Below are positions 9,140-18,387 of a stretch of DNA of 64,000 nucleotides, in pieces. The notes under the pieces are model-generated. The model was given only the letters and a program-made list of their open reading frames with translations, did not search any database and was not told the DNA's origin. The stretch is taken from the NCBI RefSeq assembly GCF_000783395.1, contig NZ_JSFK01000003.1:372135-436134 (forward strand). Reading direction: 5' to 3'. Every line of letters starts with the position of its first letter. Position 1 is the stretch's first letter. This DNA comes from Pseudomonas chlororaphis (GTDB taxonomy: Bacteria; Pseudomonadota; Gammaproteobacteria; Pseudomonadales; Pseudomonadaceae). The position numbers and the translations under genes are program-made.

Positions 9140-10303
9140 ATGGAAAGACTCAAAGCCTATTTTCAACGGCATGGCAACGCACCCTTCAAATTTGGCGAGG
9201 GGCGGGTCAGTGGCTATATTTCCGCCACCCTCGGGCTGTTGAGCCTGCTGGCGGTGTTCTGCTTCCTCTTCCCGGAATGGCTGACCACGGCCGAACTGCG
9301 CAAGGTCTATGACGAGCAGTTCGCGCGCACCACGTTGTTGCTCGGTCTGGTGCTGTCGTTCAGCCTCGGCACCCTGAATATCCTGCTCAACAAGCGCAAG
9401 CGCCTGGGGATTACCGGTCTGGTTGCATCGGGCCTGGCGGTATTTCTCGGTGGCACCAATGTCCAGGTCAGCTCGATCGGGCAGACGCCTTACTCGCTCG
9501 GCCTGGACTGGTTTGTCCTGGCGCTGCTGGTGTCGGCGATCGTGTTCATTCCGCTGGAAAAACTCTATTCCAAGGATCCTGAACAAAACATTCTGCGTCC
9601 GCACTGGCGCACCGACCTGACCTACTTTTTCGTCAGCCACATGCTGGTGCAGTTCATCCTGATCTTCATCACCGCGTCCTCAAGCTATATCGCCGGTTGG
9701 GCGGTGTCGCCCGGCTTGCAGGCCAGTGTGCAGAGCCTGCCGCTCGTTGTGCAGTTTCTGCTGGCGATTCTGGTTGCCGATCTTGGTCAGTATTGGCTGC
9801 ACCGGCTCTATCATGTGGTGCCGTGGCTGTGGCGCATTCACGCGGTGCATCACTCCAGCACGCACATGGACTGGCTGGCCGGTTCGCGCGTGCACTTCAT
9901 CGAAATCCTGCTGACCCGCACCGGTGTGCTGGTGCCATTGATGCTGCTGGGCTTCGCGCCGCAAGCGTTGAATGCCTATGTGATTCTGGTCGGCGTCCAG
10001 GCGGTGCTCGCCCACGCCAACGTGCGTATCAACGGCGGCTGGCTGAATTACCTGATCGTGCTGCCGCGCTACCACCATTGGCACCACGCCCGGCACAAGG
10101 ACTACATCTACAAAAACTACGCGATCCACACGCCGCTGGTGGACATGCTGTTCGGTACGTTCAAGCTACCGCCGAAAGAGTGGCCGGTGCGTTATGGCGT
10201 GTTTGGCAAGGAGTTGCCAGGCGGGATTGTGCGTCAGCATTTGTATGCGTTTCAAAAGCCTGAGCCGAAGACGGCTGTGCCAAAGCCGCCAGCCAGCGTT
10301 TGA
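9140..10303 (+). CDS. Sterol desaturase / fatty acid hydroxylase family protein
   Basis: A 387-residue integral membrane protein of the di-iron fatty acid hydroxylase superfamily. It shows the histidine clusters HRLYH (about 222-226), HAVHHSS and HHWHHARH in the usual order, within several hydrophobic segments. Such enzymes hydroxylate or desaturate lipids using O2; the substrate cannot be told from the sequence. It lies alone between two terminators, between motAB and rsgA. From memory, the P. aeruginosa PAO1 order has no gene here, so it may be an insertion in this lineage. Confidence 0.85.
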   Translation: MERLKAYFQRHGNAPFKFGEGRVSGYISATLGLLSLLAVFCFLFPEWLTTAELRKVYDEQFARTTLLLGLVLSFSLGTLNILLNKRKRLGITGLVASGLAVFLGGTNVQVSSIGQTPYSLGLDWFVLALLVSAIVFIPLEKLYSKDPEQNILRPHWRTDLTYFFVSHMLVQFILIFITASSSYIAGWAVSPGLQASVQSLPLVVQFLLAILVADLGQYWLHRLYHVVPWLWRIHAVHHSSTHMDWLAGSRVHFIEILLTRTGVLVPLMLLGFAPQALNAYVILVGVQAVLAHANVRINGGWLNYLIVLPRYHHWHHARHKDYIYKNYAIHTPLVDMLFGTFKLPPKEWPVRYGVFGKELPGGIVRQHLYAFQKPEPKTAVPKPPASV

Positions 10304-10306
10304 GGC

Positions 10307-10337
10307 AAAAAAAAGCCGCGAGATGATCGCGGCTTTT
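10307..10337. terminator. Bidirectional terminator between convergent genes
   Basis: An A-run, the stem AAAAGCCGCGA/TCGCGGCTTTT and a T-run lie between the end of the hydroxylase gene and the end of rsgA. The A-run and T-run make it usable from either side. Confidence 0.85.
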
Positions 10338-10351
10338 TTGTGTCCGGCTAC

Positions 10352-11383
10352 TTAATAGCCGTTTTCCGGCAGGCTGGCGATGATCGAGCGGTAGCTGTTC
10401 ATGCGCTGTTGCTGGATACGTCCGTCTTCCAGCGCCTTGAGCAATGCGCAGCCCGGTTCGCGATCATGCTTGCAGTCGCGGAAACGGCAAGTGCCGAGCA
10501 AGTCATCGAACTCGATGAAGCCGGCTTCGACATCGGCGCGGCTGACGTGGCCCAAACCGAATTCACGGATACCCGGGGAGTCGATCAGCTCACCGCCGCC
10601 GGGGAAGTGGAACAGTCGCGCGGTGGTCGTGGTGTGCGTGCCTTGCCCCGACAGCTCGGACAACGGCCCGACACGGGTCTCAACCTCAGGCAGCAGGCTG
10701 TTGACCAGCGACGACTTGCCGACGCCGGACTGGCCGACGAATACACTGATACGGCCGTCGAGCTGCTGTTGCAGTTGTTCCATACCGTTGCCATGGTGCG
10801 CCGACACTTCCAGTACCGGATAACCCAGCGTGCGGTATACCGCCAGCAGCGCATTGAGCGCCGGGGCGTTCTGCTCGTCGATCAGGTCGAACTTGTTCAA
10901 CAGCAACAACGGACGGATGCCGGCGTGTTCCGCCGCGACCAGATAACGGTCGATCAGGTTGGCATGCGGCTCGGGCAGGGGTGCAAAAACGATGACGATC
11001 ATGTCGACGTTGGCCGCTACCGGTTTGAGCTGGCCACGGCTGTCCGGGCGGCACAGTTCGGTGGTGCGCGGCAGTTGCGCGACGATCACCCCGATGCCTT
11101 GGTTGCCGGCGCGCCAGACAACGGTGTCGCCGGTTACCAGCGCAGGCAGGTTGGCGCGCAAGTGGCAGCGGAACACCTGACCGGCCTGATCGCCATCAAC
11201 AGCTTCGACCTCGACCTGCACACCGAAGTGGGCGATCACCAGGCCGGTTTGTTCCGGGCCCAGGTCGCCGCCCTCAAGGGCTTCTACAGCCGAGGACTCG
11301 CGTTTGGCGGCGCGTGCAGCGCGTTCGCCCTGAATCTTTTCGATGCGCCAGTTTTGACGACGATTGAGTTGGCGTTTGGCCAT
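10352..11383 (-). CDS. rsgA: Ribosome small-subunit biogenesis GTPase RsgA
   Basis: RsgA is a circularly permuted GTPase that helps mature the 30S decoding centre. In the 343-residue protein an OB fold comes first. The GTPase motifs then appear in permuted order: G4 NKFD at 163-166, G1 GQSGVGKSS at 217-225 and G3 DSPG at 268-271. The zinc knuckle uses Cys299, Cys304, His306 and Cys312. It is divergent from orn, a pairing kept across gammaproteobacteria. Confidence 0.97.
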   Translation of the reverse strand: MAKRQLNRRQNWRIEKIQGERAARAAKRESSAVEALEGGDLGPEQTGLVIAHFGVQVEVEAVDGDQAGQVFRCHLRANLPALVTGDTVVWRAGNQGIGVIVAQLPRTTELCRPDSRGQLKPVAANVDMIVIVFAPLPEPHANLIDRYLVAAEHAGIRPLLLLNKFDLIDEQNAPALNALLAVYRTLGYPVLEVSAHHGNGMEQLQQQLDGRISVFVGQSGVGKSSLVNSLLPEVETRVGPLSELSGQGTHTTTTARLFHFPGGGELIDSPGIREFGLGHVSRADVEAGFIEFDDLLGTCRFRDCKHDREPGCALLKALEDGRIQQQRMNSYRSIIASLPENGY

Positions 11384-11490
11384 GGGTGTTCCGTCTGAAG
11401 AATGCAGCGATTAGGTAAAACGGCCGCGAGTTTAGCACGCCCGGCCACCGGCCTAGGCTAAACTGCGCAGCATTGCCTAGGAGCCGAAAT

Positions 11491-12033
11491 ATGCCAAACC
11501 CGCAGAACCTGATCTGGATCGACCTGGAAATGACCGGTCTGGATCCGGAAAATGACGTCATCATCGAGATGGCCACCATCGTCACCGACAGTGACCTCAA
11601 CACCTTGGCAGAAGGCCCGGTGATTGCTATCCACCACAGCGACGAAGTGCTCGCCCGCATGGACGAGTGGAATACTCGCACTCACGGCAACTCCGGCCTG
11701 ACCCAGCGTGTGCGTGACAGCCGTATCAGCATGGCCGAAGCCGAAGCCGAGACCATCACCTTCCTGGAAAAGTGGGTGCCGAAGGGCAAATCGCCGATCT
11801 GTGGCAACAGCATCTGCCAGGACCGTCGCTTCCTCTATACGCACATGAAGGCGCTGGAAAGCTACTTCCACTACCGCAACCTCGACGTCTCTACGCTCAA
11901 GGAACTGGCCGCGCGCTGGGCGCCGGACGTGCGCGACAGCTTCAAGAAGGGCAGTACGCACCTGGCGCTGGATGATATCCGCGAATCGATCGCCGAGTTG
12001 CAGCACTACCGCAAACATTTCATCAAGTTTTGA
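11491..12033 (+). CDS. orn: Oligoribonuclease
   Basis: Orn degrades di- and short oligonucleotides, including pGpG from c-di-GMP breakdown. The 180-residue protein has the DEDDh residues Asp11, Glu13 (in IDLEMTGLD), Asp111 (CQDRRF) and the HLALDD stretch at 157-162. I use the ATG at 11491, which has AGGAG before it; an upstream in-frame start at 11473 would add six residues and overlap this site. It is the last core gene before island A. Confidence 0.97.
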   Translation: MPNPQNLIWIDLEMTGLDPENDVIIEMATIVTDSDLNTLAEGPVIAIHHSDEVLARMDEWNTRTHGNSGLTQRVRDSRISMAEAEAETITFLEKWVPKGKSPICGNSICQDRRFLYTHMKALESYFHYRNLDVSTLKELAARWAPDVRDSFKKGSTHLALDDIRESIAELQHYRKHFIKF

Positions 12034-12043
12034 GGTTATTTGT

Positions 12044-12070
12044 GCAGGAGCTGCCACAGGTTGCTCCTGC
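12044..12070 (+). terminator. Hairpin after orn, possibly a decayed REP
   Basis: GCAGGAGC and GCTCCTGC form an 8-base stem just after the orn stop. GTGCAGGAGCTGCC resembles a second Pseudomonas REP class, so this may be a decayed REP. There is no T-run. Confidence 0.45.
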
Positions 12071-12497
12071 ATTGGAACGTATCGCGCCTGCTTGAAATGA
12101 CCTGATGGCGTTTACCCTGATCGGCGGCATCGGTTGCAATGCCATAACGCTGATCTTTCAAAACTCACTTTATGCCGGCGTTACTGTTGCAATTGTTTGG
12201 CGTTGCATATTGTATGTTTGTCTAATGCTCTAAAGTGGGCGTTACGTCTGGCGGGAATTTTTTGTCGCATTGTAAGTGTAAACTTGTATGTGGAGAGTGA
12301 TTGTGACTGCGCGTTTGAGTGCGGTAGGGCCTTTGAGTTTTTTCAATTGGATATTTCTCTTGAATGAGTGATGCCTGCATTCATTTGTTTTTATTAACAC
12401 TTTTAGGTGATGGGTTTTTCTTGGGGCGTGTTATTCATGGTGCTCAGTATTGCGATCCACGTAATGCTCGAGTTTATGTCTGACAAGGAAGTAATTC
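12071..12497. other. AT-rich intergenic leader of island A
   Basis: No convincing gene. The stretch is rich in T and poorer in GC than the core around it. It ends with AAGGAAG, the ribosome site of the next gene. A 77-codon frame at 12134-12367 has no ribosome site and an odd Cys-rich content. AT-rich leaders like this are typical targets of MvaT-type silencers in Pseudomonas; that is inference. Confidence 0.5.
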
Positions 12498-13499
12498 ATG
12501 AGTGAACAATTGAATGCATTGCATCGCGAATCCGATGAGTCCGGTGTCGCAGAAGGTATCAGCAGTTTTGCTGTGAAATTTGACGCCGGTGCATCCAGTC
12601 GCAGCAAAGTGCTATACGCTAATGGGCGCATGCAGGTTAAGGTTCAGGTTGTCGTCGCCGGTGTAGATCGCGATGGTAATGTCATTGCTGTTTCCGACGA
12701 GGTCATGGAAAGTATTCGTCTTATTCACTATGACAGCGGCAAAACCCTGCAAAATGGTTGGCGAGCCAGTACGGAGCAGGGCCGTTTCACATTGGCGGTA
12801 GCGCAAGATGATGGAGACGAGGATTTTTCGGGCCAGCGCCGGGTACGCACGTTCTGGGTTTCCAGTGAAAATGTTGAAACCATCCAGATCGGTGCGTCAA
12901 TAAAGTTTGATAACACAGTCATCCACAGTAATGGAACGACTCTGTCTAGCAGGCATGACAGCAGTATCAGCATCGAGGCTCTCATTCCGGTAACCTATGC
13001 GATTGAGCAGTTTCGTTGGGAAAGTGTCTGGTATGACGGCGGATTTGGAAATCACCGTATTTATAAATACTACCTCGGCTTGTATCCCCATGCGCAACAA
13101 GTAAAGTTGGTGGACTGGATTGCTGAAAATCCTGCCGAGGACGTTGTATTTGCCTTCGGTAATAAAGTCGATGGATGGAATGCAGCGTTTCAGGCAGGAA
13201 TTCTGCTTCGTCCGGACAGTGACACGTTTAATGTGTCGTTACCGTTTGTCGAGAGTGCCGGATCGACGCCGGATTCCATCAGGCATATTTATCATGAGAA
13301 GTACTATAAGGTTGAGGTCAACGATCGCATCGGGGAACTGACTGTTGTCCAGGCGCTGTCCCCAACAGCACGAGATCAATCGCCCGTTAATAGATCGGAC
13401 GTTTTCCGCTTCACCGTTCTGGACCAGTTTGGCACTGAACATAAACTGGCTATCCGCACTGACTTTAAAGAACGAAGCTTCAGGATGGAGCGAGGTTGA
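12498..13499 (+). CDS. Unrecognised family, paralogue 1 of 3 in island A
   Basis: A 333-residue protein I cannot place in a family. No signal peptide or membrane segment is visible; predicted content is mostly beta. Its paralogues at 14431 and 18388 share VKFDA near residue 26, YANGRMQVKVQV at 40-51, RVRTFWVSS at 115-123, HDSSISIEA at 153-161, LGLYP...KLVDW at 193-207 and FGTEHKLAI near 311-319. The two ends are the best conserved parts and the centre varies. It has AAGGAAG before the start. It is followed by a TRIC channel gene, not by a toxin gene like its paralogues. Role unknown. Confidence 0.8.
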   Translation: MSEQLNALHRESDESGVAEGISSFAVKFDAGASSRSKVLYANGRMQVKVQVVVAGVDRDGNVIAVSDEVMESIRLIHYDSGKTLQNGWRASTEQGRFTLAVAQDDGDEDFSGQRRVRTFWVSSENVETIQIGASIKFDNTVIHSNGTTLSSRHDSSISIEALIPVTYAIEQFRWESVWYDGGFGNHRIYKYYLGLYPHAQQVKLVDWIAENPAEDVVFAFGNKVDGWNAAFQAGILLRPDSDTFNVSLPFVESAGSTPDSIRHIYHEKYYKVEVNDRIGELTVVQALSPTARDQSPVNRSDVFRFTVLDQFGTEHKLAIRTDFKERSFRMERG

Positions 13500-13644
13500 T
13501 ACTTCATTTTTTCTGAAATGCCATCCCCAGCTATCCGTTCCTTCATCAATGACGGCGATTTTAAATTGGAACAGGTTAGCGTCATCTCTGTTGGTACCGG
13601 CGCGTAGTGGCTAAACTGCGCGCCTCACTGCCAGGATTGCCAAC

Positions 13645-14256
13645 ATGTTGCTGATGCTCTATCTGATCGCCATTACCGCTGAAGCCATGACCGGCGCGCT
13701 GTCTGCCGGACGGCGCGGCATGGACTGGTTTGGTGTGGTGCTGATCGCCTGCGTCACGGCCTTGGGCGGCGGTTCGGTGCGCGATGTGCTGCTGGGGCAT
13801 TACCCGCTGACCTGGGTAAAACATCCGGAATACCTGGTGCTGACTTCGGTCGCAGCAATGTTCACCGTGTTCACTGCGCGCTGGATGCGTCACCTGCGCT
13901 CGCTGTTTCTGGTGCTCGACGCCGTCGGTCTGGTGGCGTTTACCCTGATTGGCTGCATGACTGCTCTGGAAATGGGCCACGGCATGCTGGTGGCGTCGGT
14001 CAGCGGTGTAATCACTGGGGTATTTGGCGGCATCCTTCGCGATATTTTCTGCAACGACATTCCGCTGATCTTTCGCCGCGAACTTTATGCGAGTGTCTCG
14101 TTCGCTGCGGCGTGGTGCTACATGTTGTGTCTTTATTTGAATGTGCCGAGTGAGCAAGCCATTTTGATCACGCTGTTCGGCGGGTTCTTGTTACGTCTGC
14201 TGGCCATCCGTTTTCATTGGGAAATGCCAAAGTTTGTTTATAACGATGAGCATTGA
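13645..14256 (+). CDS. TRIC-type (YadS/UPF0126) cation channel family protein
   Basis: A 203-residue inner-membrane protein with about seven hydrophobic segments in two similar halves. GALSAGRRGMDWFGV and GGGSVRDVLLGH in the first half are mirrored by GGILRDIFCNDIPLIF in the second, the glycine-rich kinks of the TRIC fold. Bacterial members are trimeric potassium-permeable channels of unclear role. The region around the gene is accessory, but this family is widespread in Pseudomonas and may be an older gene caught between insertions. Confidence 0.88.
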   Translation: MLLMLYLIAITAEAMTGALSAGRRGMDWFGVVLIACVTALGGGSVRDVLLGHYPLTWVKHPEYLVLTSVAAMFTVFTARWMRHLRSLFLVLDAVGLVAFTLIGCMTALEMGHGMLVASVSGVITGVFGGILRDIFCNDIPLIFRRELYASVSFAAAWCYMLCLYLNVPSEQAILITLFGGFLLRLLAIRFHWEMPKFVYNDEH

Positions 14257-14288
14257 TAATTATTGCGGGAAAATAGTGTTTGCTAGAT

Positions 14289-14369
14289 AAAGGTCTGTAA
14301 GCCGCTAGAGGTTTGCAAGTGTATGTTTCTTACATTTTTCGCTTTGCTGTTTGTTTGAAAGGTCTGTAA
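14289..14369. repeat. 12-base direct repeat in the leader of paralogue 2
   Basis: AAAGGTCTGTAA occurs exactly at 14289-14300 and again at 14358-14369, 69 bases apart, in an AT-rich leader. It could be a regulator site or a relic of duplication; I do not see the same 12-mer before the other paralogues. Confidence 0.5.
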
Positions 14370-14430
14370 TTTTTTTGTTGGCGCATTTTTGATGTCAATA
14401 TTTAAATATAGCTCTTCAAAGGAATAGATC

Positions 14431-15462
14431 ATGAGCGAAAGCATGGATGCTACACCCGATCAGCAAACCAATCTGCCCATTCTTGCGGGCCTTGCTGTTA
14501 TGAAGGTCAAGTTTGACGCCAGCGACAATACTCGCACCAAGTCGCTATTTGGCAATGGCCGGATGCAGGTGAAAGTACAGGTTCTGGTTTCCGGAGTAGG
14601 CGCCGACGGTAACGCCATGTACGTACCTGCAGATGTAATGGATAGCATTGAACTGATTCATTACAGCACTGGCAATACGTTGCGTGACGGCTGGACCGCG
14701 AGCACCGTGCAAGGGCGGTTTACCATTGAGGGACGACCTTCACCCAATGCCGGAGAGGTTCACGACGATGATCTGGAAAATGACAGCGTCCAACCTCAAG
14801 TACGCACGTTTTGGGTATCCTCATCGAGCGCCGGGACGACCCAGATCGGCGCGCGCTTGTCTCTGAACGGTGTGAGGATTCTCAGTAACGGAACCACACT
14901 TTCCAGTGTCCACGACAGTAGCGTAACTCTCGAAGCGCAACCATCTTCGGCTTATTCCATGGAAGAGTTTCGCTGGTATCAAACCCGGCGCGGTGATGAA
15001 TTGCCTGGCAATCGCATTTTTAGCTATCGTCTGGGGCTGTATCCGCAGGGGCGGCAGATCAAACTGGTCGATTGGGTTGTGGACGGTGTAGAAGAAGGAG
15101 TCGACCATGATTTTGCCGGGGGTAACAGACTTAATGAAATAAAAACCAACTATATGAAGGTCATTCTTGTTCGCCCCGAAGCTTATAAAATGACGGTGTC
15201 CTTGCCGGCTAATGGAGATCCTTTTGTATTCGCGTTTTTTCCTGACGCCCATACGTGGAATGATGAGAACTATTCTGTAAGGATCCAGAGCGACGGAGAG
15301 CTGACCGTCGTGCAAGCCCTGTCCGAATACTCGAAAATAGGAAAGAAAACCAAATATGGAGATAAACTTCACTTTATCGCCATTGATGAACACGGCACAG
15401 AGCATAGACTGGCGATTCGCGTTAATTTCTATGAGCGTAACTTATATCTGGAACGAGGCTAA
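14431..15462 (+). CDS. Unrecognised family, paralogue 2 of 3 in island A
   Basis: 343 residues, collinear with the protein at 12498. Shared blocks are GNGRMQVKVQVLVSGV at 41-56, HDSSVTLEA at 161-169, LGLYPQGRQIKLVDW at 201-215, GELTVVQALS at 289-298 and HGTEHRLAI at 321-329. The last residues, YLERG, match RMERG of paralogue 1. No signal peptide or membrane segment. AAGGAA precedes the start. It lies 187 bases before the LRR toxin-like gene on the same strand, so it may serve that protein as partner, chaperone or protector. Function not known. Confidence 0.8.
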   Translation: MSESMDATPDQQTNLPILAGLAVMKVKFDASDNTRTKSLFGNGRMQVKVQVLVSGVGADGNAMYVPADVMDSIELIHYSTGNTLRDGWTASTVQGRFTIEGRPSPNAGEVHDDDLENDSVQPQVRTFWVSSSSAGTTQIGARLSLNGVRILSNGTTLSSVHDSSVTLEAQPSSAYSMEEFRWYQTRRGDELPGNRIFSYRLGLYPQGRQIKLVDWVVDGVEEGVDHDFAGGNRLNEIKTNYMKVILVRPEAYKMTVSLPANGDPFVFAFFPDAHTWNDENYSVRIQSDGELTVVQALSEYSKIGKKTKYGDKLHFIAIDEHGTEHRLAIRVNFYERNLYLERG

Positions 15463-15649
15463 GTCTCACCTTCACTGATGCAATGTCGGTGGAGGTAGTA
15501 GATATTTATGCTTTTTGGCATGGCGATTATTGATAAGCTGCGGTGTTCAATCATCAGGTAATCGCCTCTAAAGTGCTTTTACTTATATCGAGAGTTGGCT
15601 CTTCAGTTATGCGGGGCCAACTACAGCCACAGCTCAAGGATGAGTAGTC

Positions 15650-18076
15650 ATGCCTGGCAAACCGCCTAAGGTCAAACCTGTACCAGCCCCAACCAAAGCC
15701 CCCGATTTCAGCGTAGAGGGTACTCATCGGCCGCCGTCCTCCGCTTCCGTAACGCCGCCACTGCCCAAACCGCATCGCCTGGAACCCTTGCCTTCCTACG
15801 GGCCAGACACGGTCGCAGTGCCACCTGCGATCAGTGTGAGCGTGAATCTGAGGTCTTCCGCGATCGAAGAGTTCTCGATGCATGCCGCGAAGTCCACACT
15901 GGCAGATTACTGGATACCCACTCCGAAAAACCTGGGAGAGGCTGATGCGCAAGGTCTCCGGGTTTTGAAGCAGCGTCAGTATGTCGCCGTTGCCGATGAC
16001 CATATCGTGCAGGTGGCGCTGGACGCCCAGAGTGGCCTGTTTCGCGCCACGCTGGCCAGCGAGCTCAATCCCTCCGGCCCACTGATGAAACGAGACAGCG
16101 AGGGCCGATTCTGGGCCCCGCTGGATAGCGATGTCGCCACCTTCACAGATTCAACATCAGCACAGGCCGCACAACTTTTTCGTCGGATGGGCCGTTCCGA
16201 GGCGCATTTTTCCGACGCCATGGTTGACCGCATGCTGGCTTTGAGCGGGGTCAATGAATCAGTGCTGCGCGATGTGCTCATTAATGATCGCCCTGCGCCT
16301 TTTTTACTGGAGGACACCATCAGGCGATTCGAACTTGATCAGAAGATTCAGGCGCAGGGACTCGTAGCCGCACGTGAGCGGATCAAGCGGTTCAAGGATC
16401 TGGAAGATGCCTTTGAATCCGATTGCGATGAAAACACTTTGCGGATGCGTCGGGTATTTCCAGATCTACCGAAAACGGCTGCACTGGCGATATGGCGCAA
16501 TACCAGCGCTGCCGAGCGTTTGCATATGCACAACCAGCCGGGCATGCCTCAGCGAGTGGCGAAAGAGGCCCTGATGGCGCTGCGAGACATTCGCCTGGCA
16601 AGGGCCGCAGAAGGCATTTATTTAGAGGCGATATCCAACCCGGACAGTGATCGGTTAGTGCTGCATATGCTCGCAAATCTGGCTAATTGGCCGCAGCAGA
16701 TTCGTATCGAGATTCGCCTTGGCGCGATTGACGCAGACGTCTTTGCGGCTATCGGCGATGCCCGGTCCCCGGATCGTCACCTGCTGATTCGTCAGGATGA
16801 TGTCTATACCGTTGCAAGCAGCGGCCCGCAGTCACTACGAGGGGCGCACAATCTGTATACGACAGTCTGGTCCCTGTTGTCGCCAGAACAGCGTCAAGCG
16901 CTCGGTATTTCTGACGACGGCGGCCGGTCGCTGCAAAAAGTAATCCGTACTCAGCCTTCACCATCGCGCCAAGTGGTGAGCGAAGTGCTGCATTTCGCAC
17001 CACTGCCACTCACAGTCAAGGCTGCTACAACGCAAGGCCGCCAAGCGGGACTTTTACTCGGCGGAGCCGACGTCAAACCGGAATCGACAAAGTCTTTCGA
17101 AAGTCGCGTACGTGATCTTTACCCAGAGATTTCGGACGAAGACGTGGCTGCGTTTATTGACAAGCGCTTACAGCACGATCCCTCTGGAGTTCTGAGCCGT
17201 CTGGAAAATGAATTCGCCACGCTGCGCCACGAATTGGAAATTTGGCGCGTTGAAGTGCCTCCACATCCAACAGAGGGAGTCGAATGGAGTGCCGAGGCAT
17301 CTGCTGAGCAATTACAGTCGCGTCAGACGTTCAGCAAAAAACTGCTATTGGCTTGGCAGCAAAAGATGCTTTCAGTAGAAGAGGCAGCAGATGAAAGTTT
17401 CAGTTCGTTTATCGATTTCACCGACGAGTTGCCTCAATTAAGCGCCAGATTCCAACACGTGACGGAGCTGGTGCTGGAGGCGCGCAATCCAAGCGTGAAA
17501 TTGGGCAGGTTTCTCGACAGTTTCCCCAACCTGAGTTATTTGGTTCTTGAAAAGGTGCGCATGGATGGATTCGATCCGGGCATTTTCCAGATGCGTGACT
17601 TGCAACATCTGATCTTGAAAGACTGTTCACTTCAACTGTCTGAAATCGATGCGGAGGGGCTTTCGAGAGTTGAAACACTGAGACTGTTAAGGCTTGACGG
17701 GAATCCGTTGGGTGTCGTTCCTCATGTGGGATTCATGCGTCAGATGAAAGAGTTGTATCTGGGTAACGCGGGACTGACCAGTATTCCCTCCGGCTTAGAG
17801 CGACTGAGCAGCCTCAAAATCGCAGATTTACGCGATAACCATATTGTTGATATCGGGGATGATTTTTTTGAAGTGCCCGATACGCAAGATATGTATGTCG
17901 ATCTGAGGGGTAATCCGTTAAGCCATGCGGCAATATTGCGTATCAGTGAATATCTCCATAGCGCTAGCATGGATAGCGAAATCGTTATCAGGGTTCAGGA
18001 ACAGGTGTTTGATGAGGTCTACGAACTTTCCGAGTTTTCTGATAGTGGCGTGGGATCTGATAGCGATGGAGGCTGA
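15650..18076 (+). CDS. Large LRR effector-like protein without a NEL domain
   Basis: 808 residues. Parts in order: a Pro-rich head (1-60); the beta module shared with island B (YWIP at 87-90, then GLR..K.RQYVAV and SGPL..RD) to about 165; a helical region with LANWPQQIRIEIR near 343-355, which I recall from giant Pseudomonas NEL proteins (DUF6543-type regions); a linker starting DLYPEISDEDVAAFI near 489; and an LRR block at about 600-760. It ends in an acidic Ser/Gly tail. The 1549-aa protein of island B runs from the same linker and LRR into a CxD catalytic domain; here that domain is missing and no remnant is visible before the terminator. The start has CAAGGATGA, as in island B. Confidence 0.78.
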   Translation: MPGKPPKVKPVPAPTKAPDFSVEGTHRPPSSASVTPPLPKPHRLEPLPSYGPDTVAVPPAISVSVNLRSSAIEEFSMHAAKSTLADYWIPTPKNLGEADAQGLRVLKQRQYVAVADDHIVQVALDAQSGLFRATLASELNPSGPLMKRDSEGRFWAPLDSDVATFTDSTSAQAAQLFRRMGRSEAHFSDAMVDRMLALSGVNESVLRDVLINDRPAPFLLEDTIRRFELDQKIQAQGLVAARERIKRFKDLEDAFESDCDENTLRMRRVFPDLPKTAALAIWRNTSAAERLHMHNQPGMPQRVAKEALMALRDIRLARAAEGIYLEAISNPDSDRLVLHMLANLANWPQQIRIEIRLGAIDADVFAAIGDARSPDRHLLIRQDDVYTVASSGPQSLRGAHNLYTTVWSLLSPEQRQALGISDDGGRSLQKVIRTQPSPSRQVVSEVLHFAPLPLTVKAATTQGRQAGLLLGGADVKPESTKSFESRVRDLYPEISDEDVAAFIDKRLQHDPSGVLSRLENEFATLRHELEIWRVEVPPHPTEGVEWSAEASAEQLQSRQTFSKKLLLAWQQKMLSVEEAADESFSSFIDFTDELPQLSARFQHVTELVLEARNPSVKLGRFLDSFPNLSYLVLEKVRMDGFDPGIFQMRDLQHLILKDCSLQLSEIDAEGLSRVETLRLLRLDGNPLGVVPHVGFMRQMKELYLGNAGLTSIPSGLERLSSLKIADLRDNHIVDIGDDFFEVPDTQDMYVDLRGNPLSHAAILRISEYLHSASMDSEIVIRVQEQVFDEVYELSEFSDSGVGSDSDGG

Positions 18077-18124
18077 GCTTTTTTTTATGTGTTAATTTTC
18101 GCTTGGTAACAATATTAATGATGT

Positions 18125-18172
18125 AGCCCACTTCAGACTTCGTTTTTACGATTTTATGTGGTGGGCTTTTTT
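18125..18172 (+). terminator. Terminator after the LRR gene
   Basis: AGCCCAC pairs with GTGGGCT across a loop of about 29 bases, followed by a T-run. The long loop lowers confidence, but the position 50 bases after the stop fits. Confidence 0.55.
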
Positions 18173-18387
18173 GTGTGCGAAGGTTTTATAGTTGGCGCGT
18201 CACGTGGGGGCGTGATTTATTGATCGGTCGTCGAATTTTTTCGTTTGTTGTGTTGTTTGAGTTGTCTTTTTAAAGCATCACATGTGGAAATAAAGCGCTT
18301 CTTTTATTTGTGCTTGGCGCGTGTATCAATATGCCGAGTCAAGCGCGTTGTAGCGCTTCTGGATAAGATGGTTTATTAGGGGGTTAT
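18173..18387. other. AT-rich leader of paralogue 3
   Basis: No gene seen. T-rich, with two AAGCGCTTCT-like or AGCGCTTCT copies near 18292 and 18352, and AGGGGG just before the next start. This is the remainder of a 311-base gap. Confidence 0.4.

Noticed and set aside
12134..12367. 77-codon open frame in the leader of island A
   Set aside because: No ribosome site, unusual Cys-rich content and AT-rich surroundings; more likely chance.
15463..15649. Possible CRISPR or mobile element around the LRR gene
   Set aside because: No regular short repeats, terminal inverted repeats or transposase frames were seen here or elsewhere in the islands.
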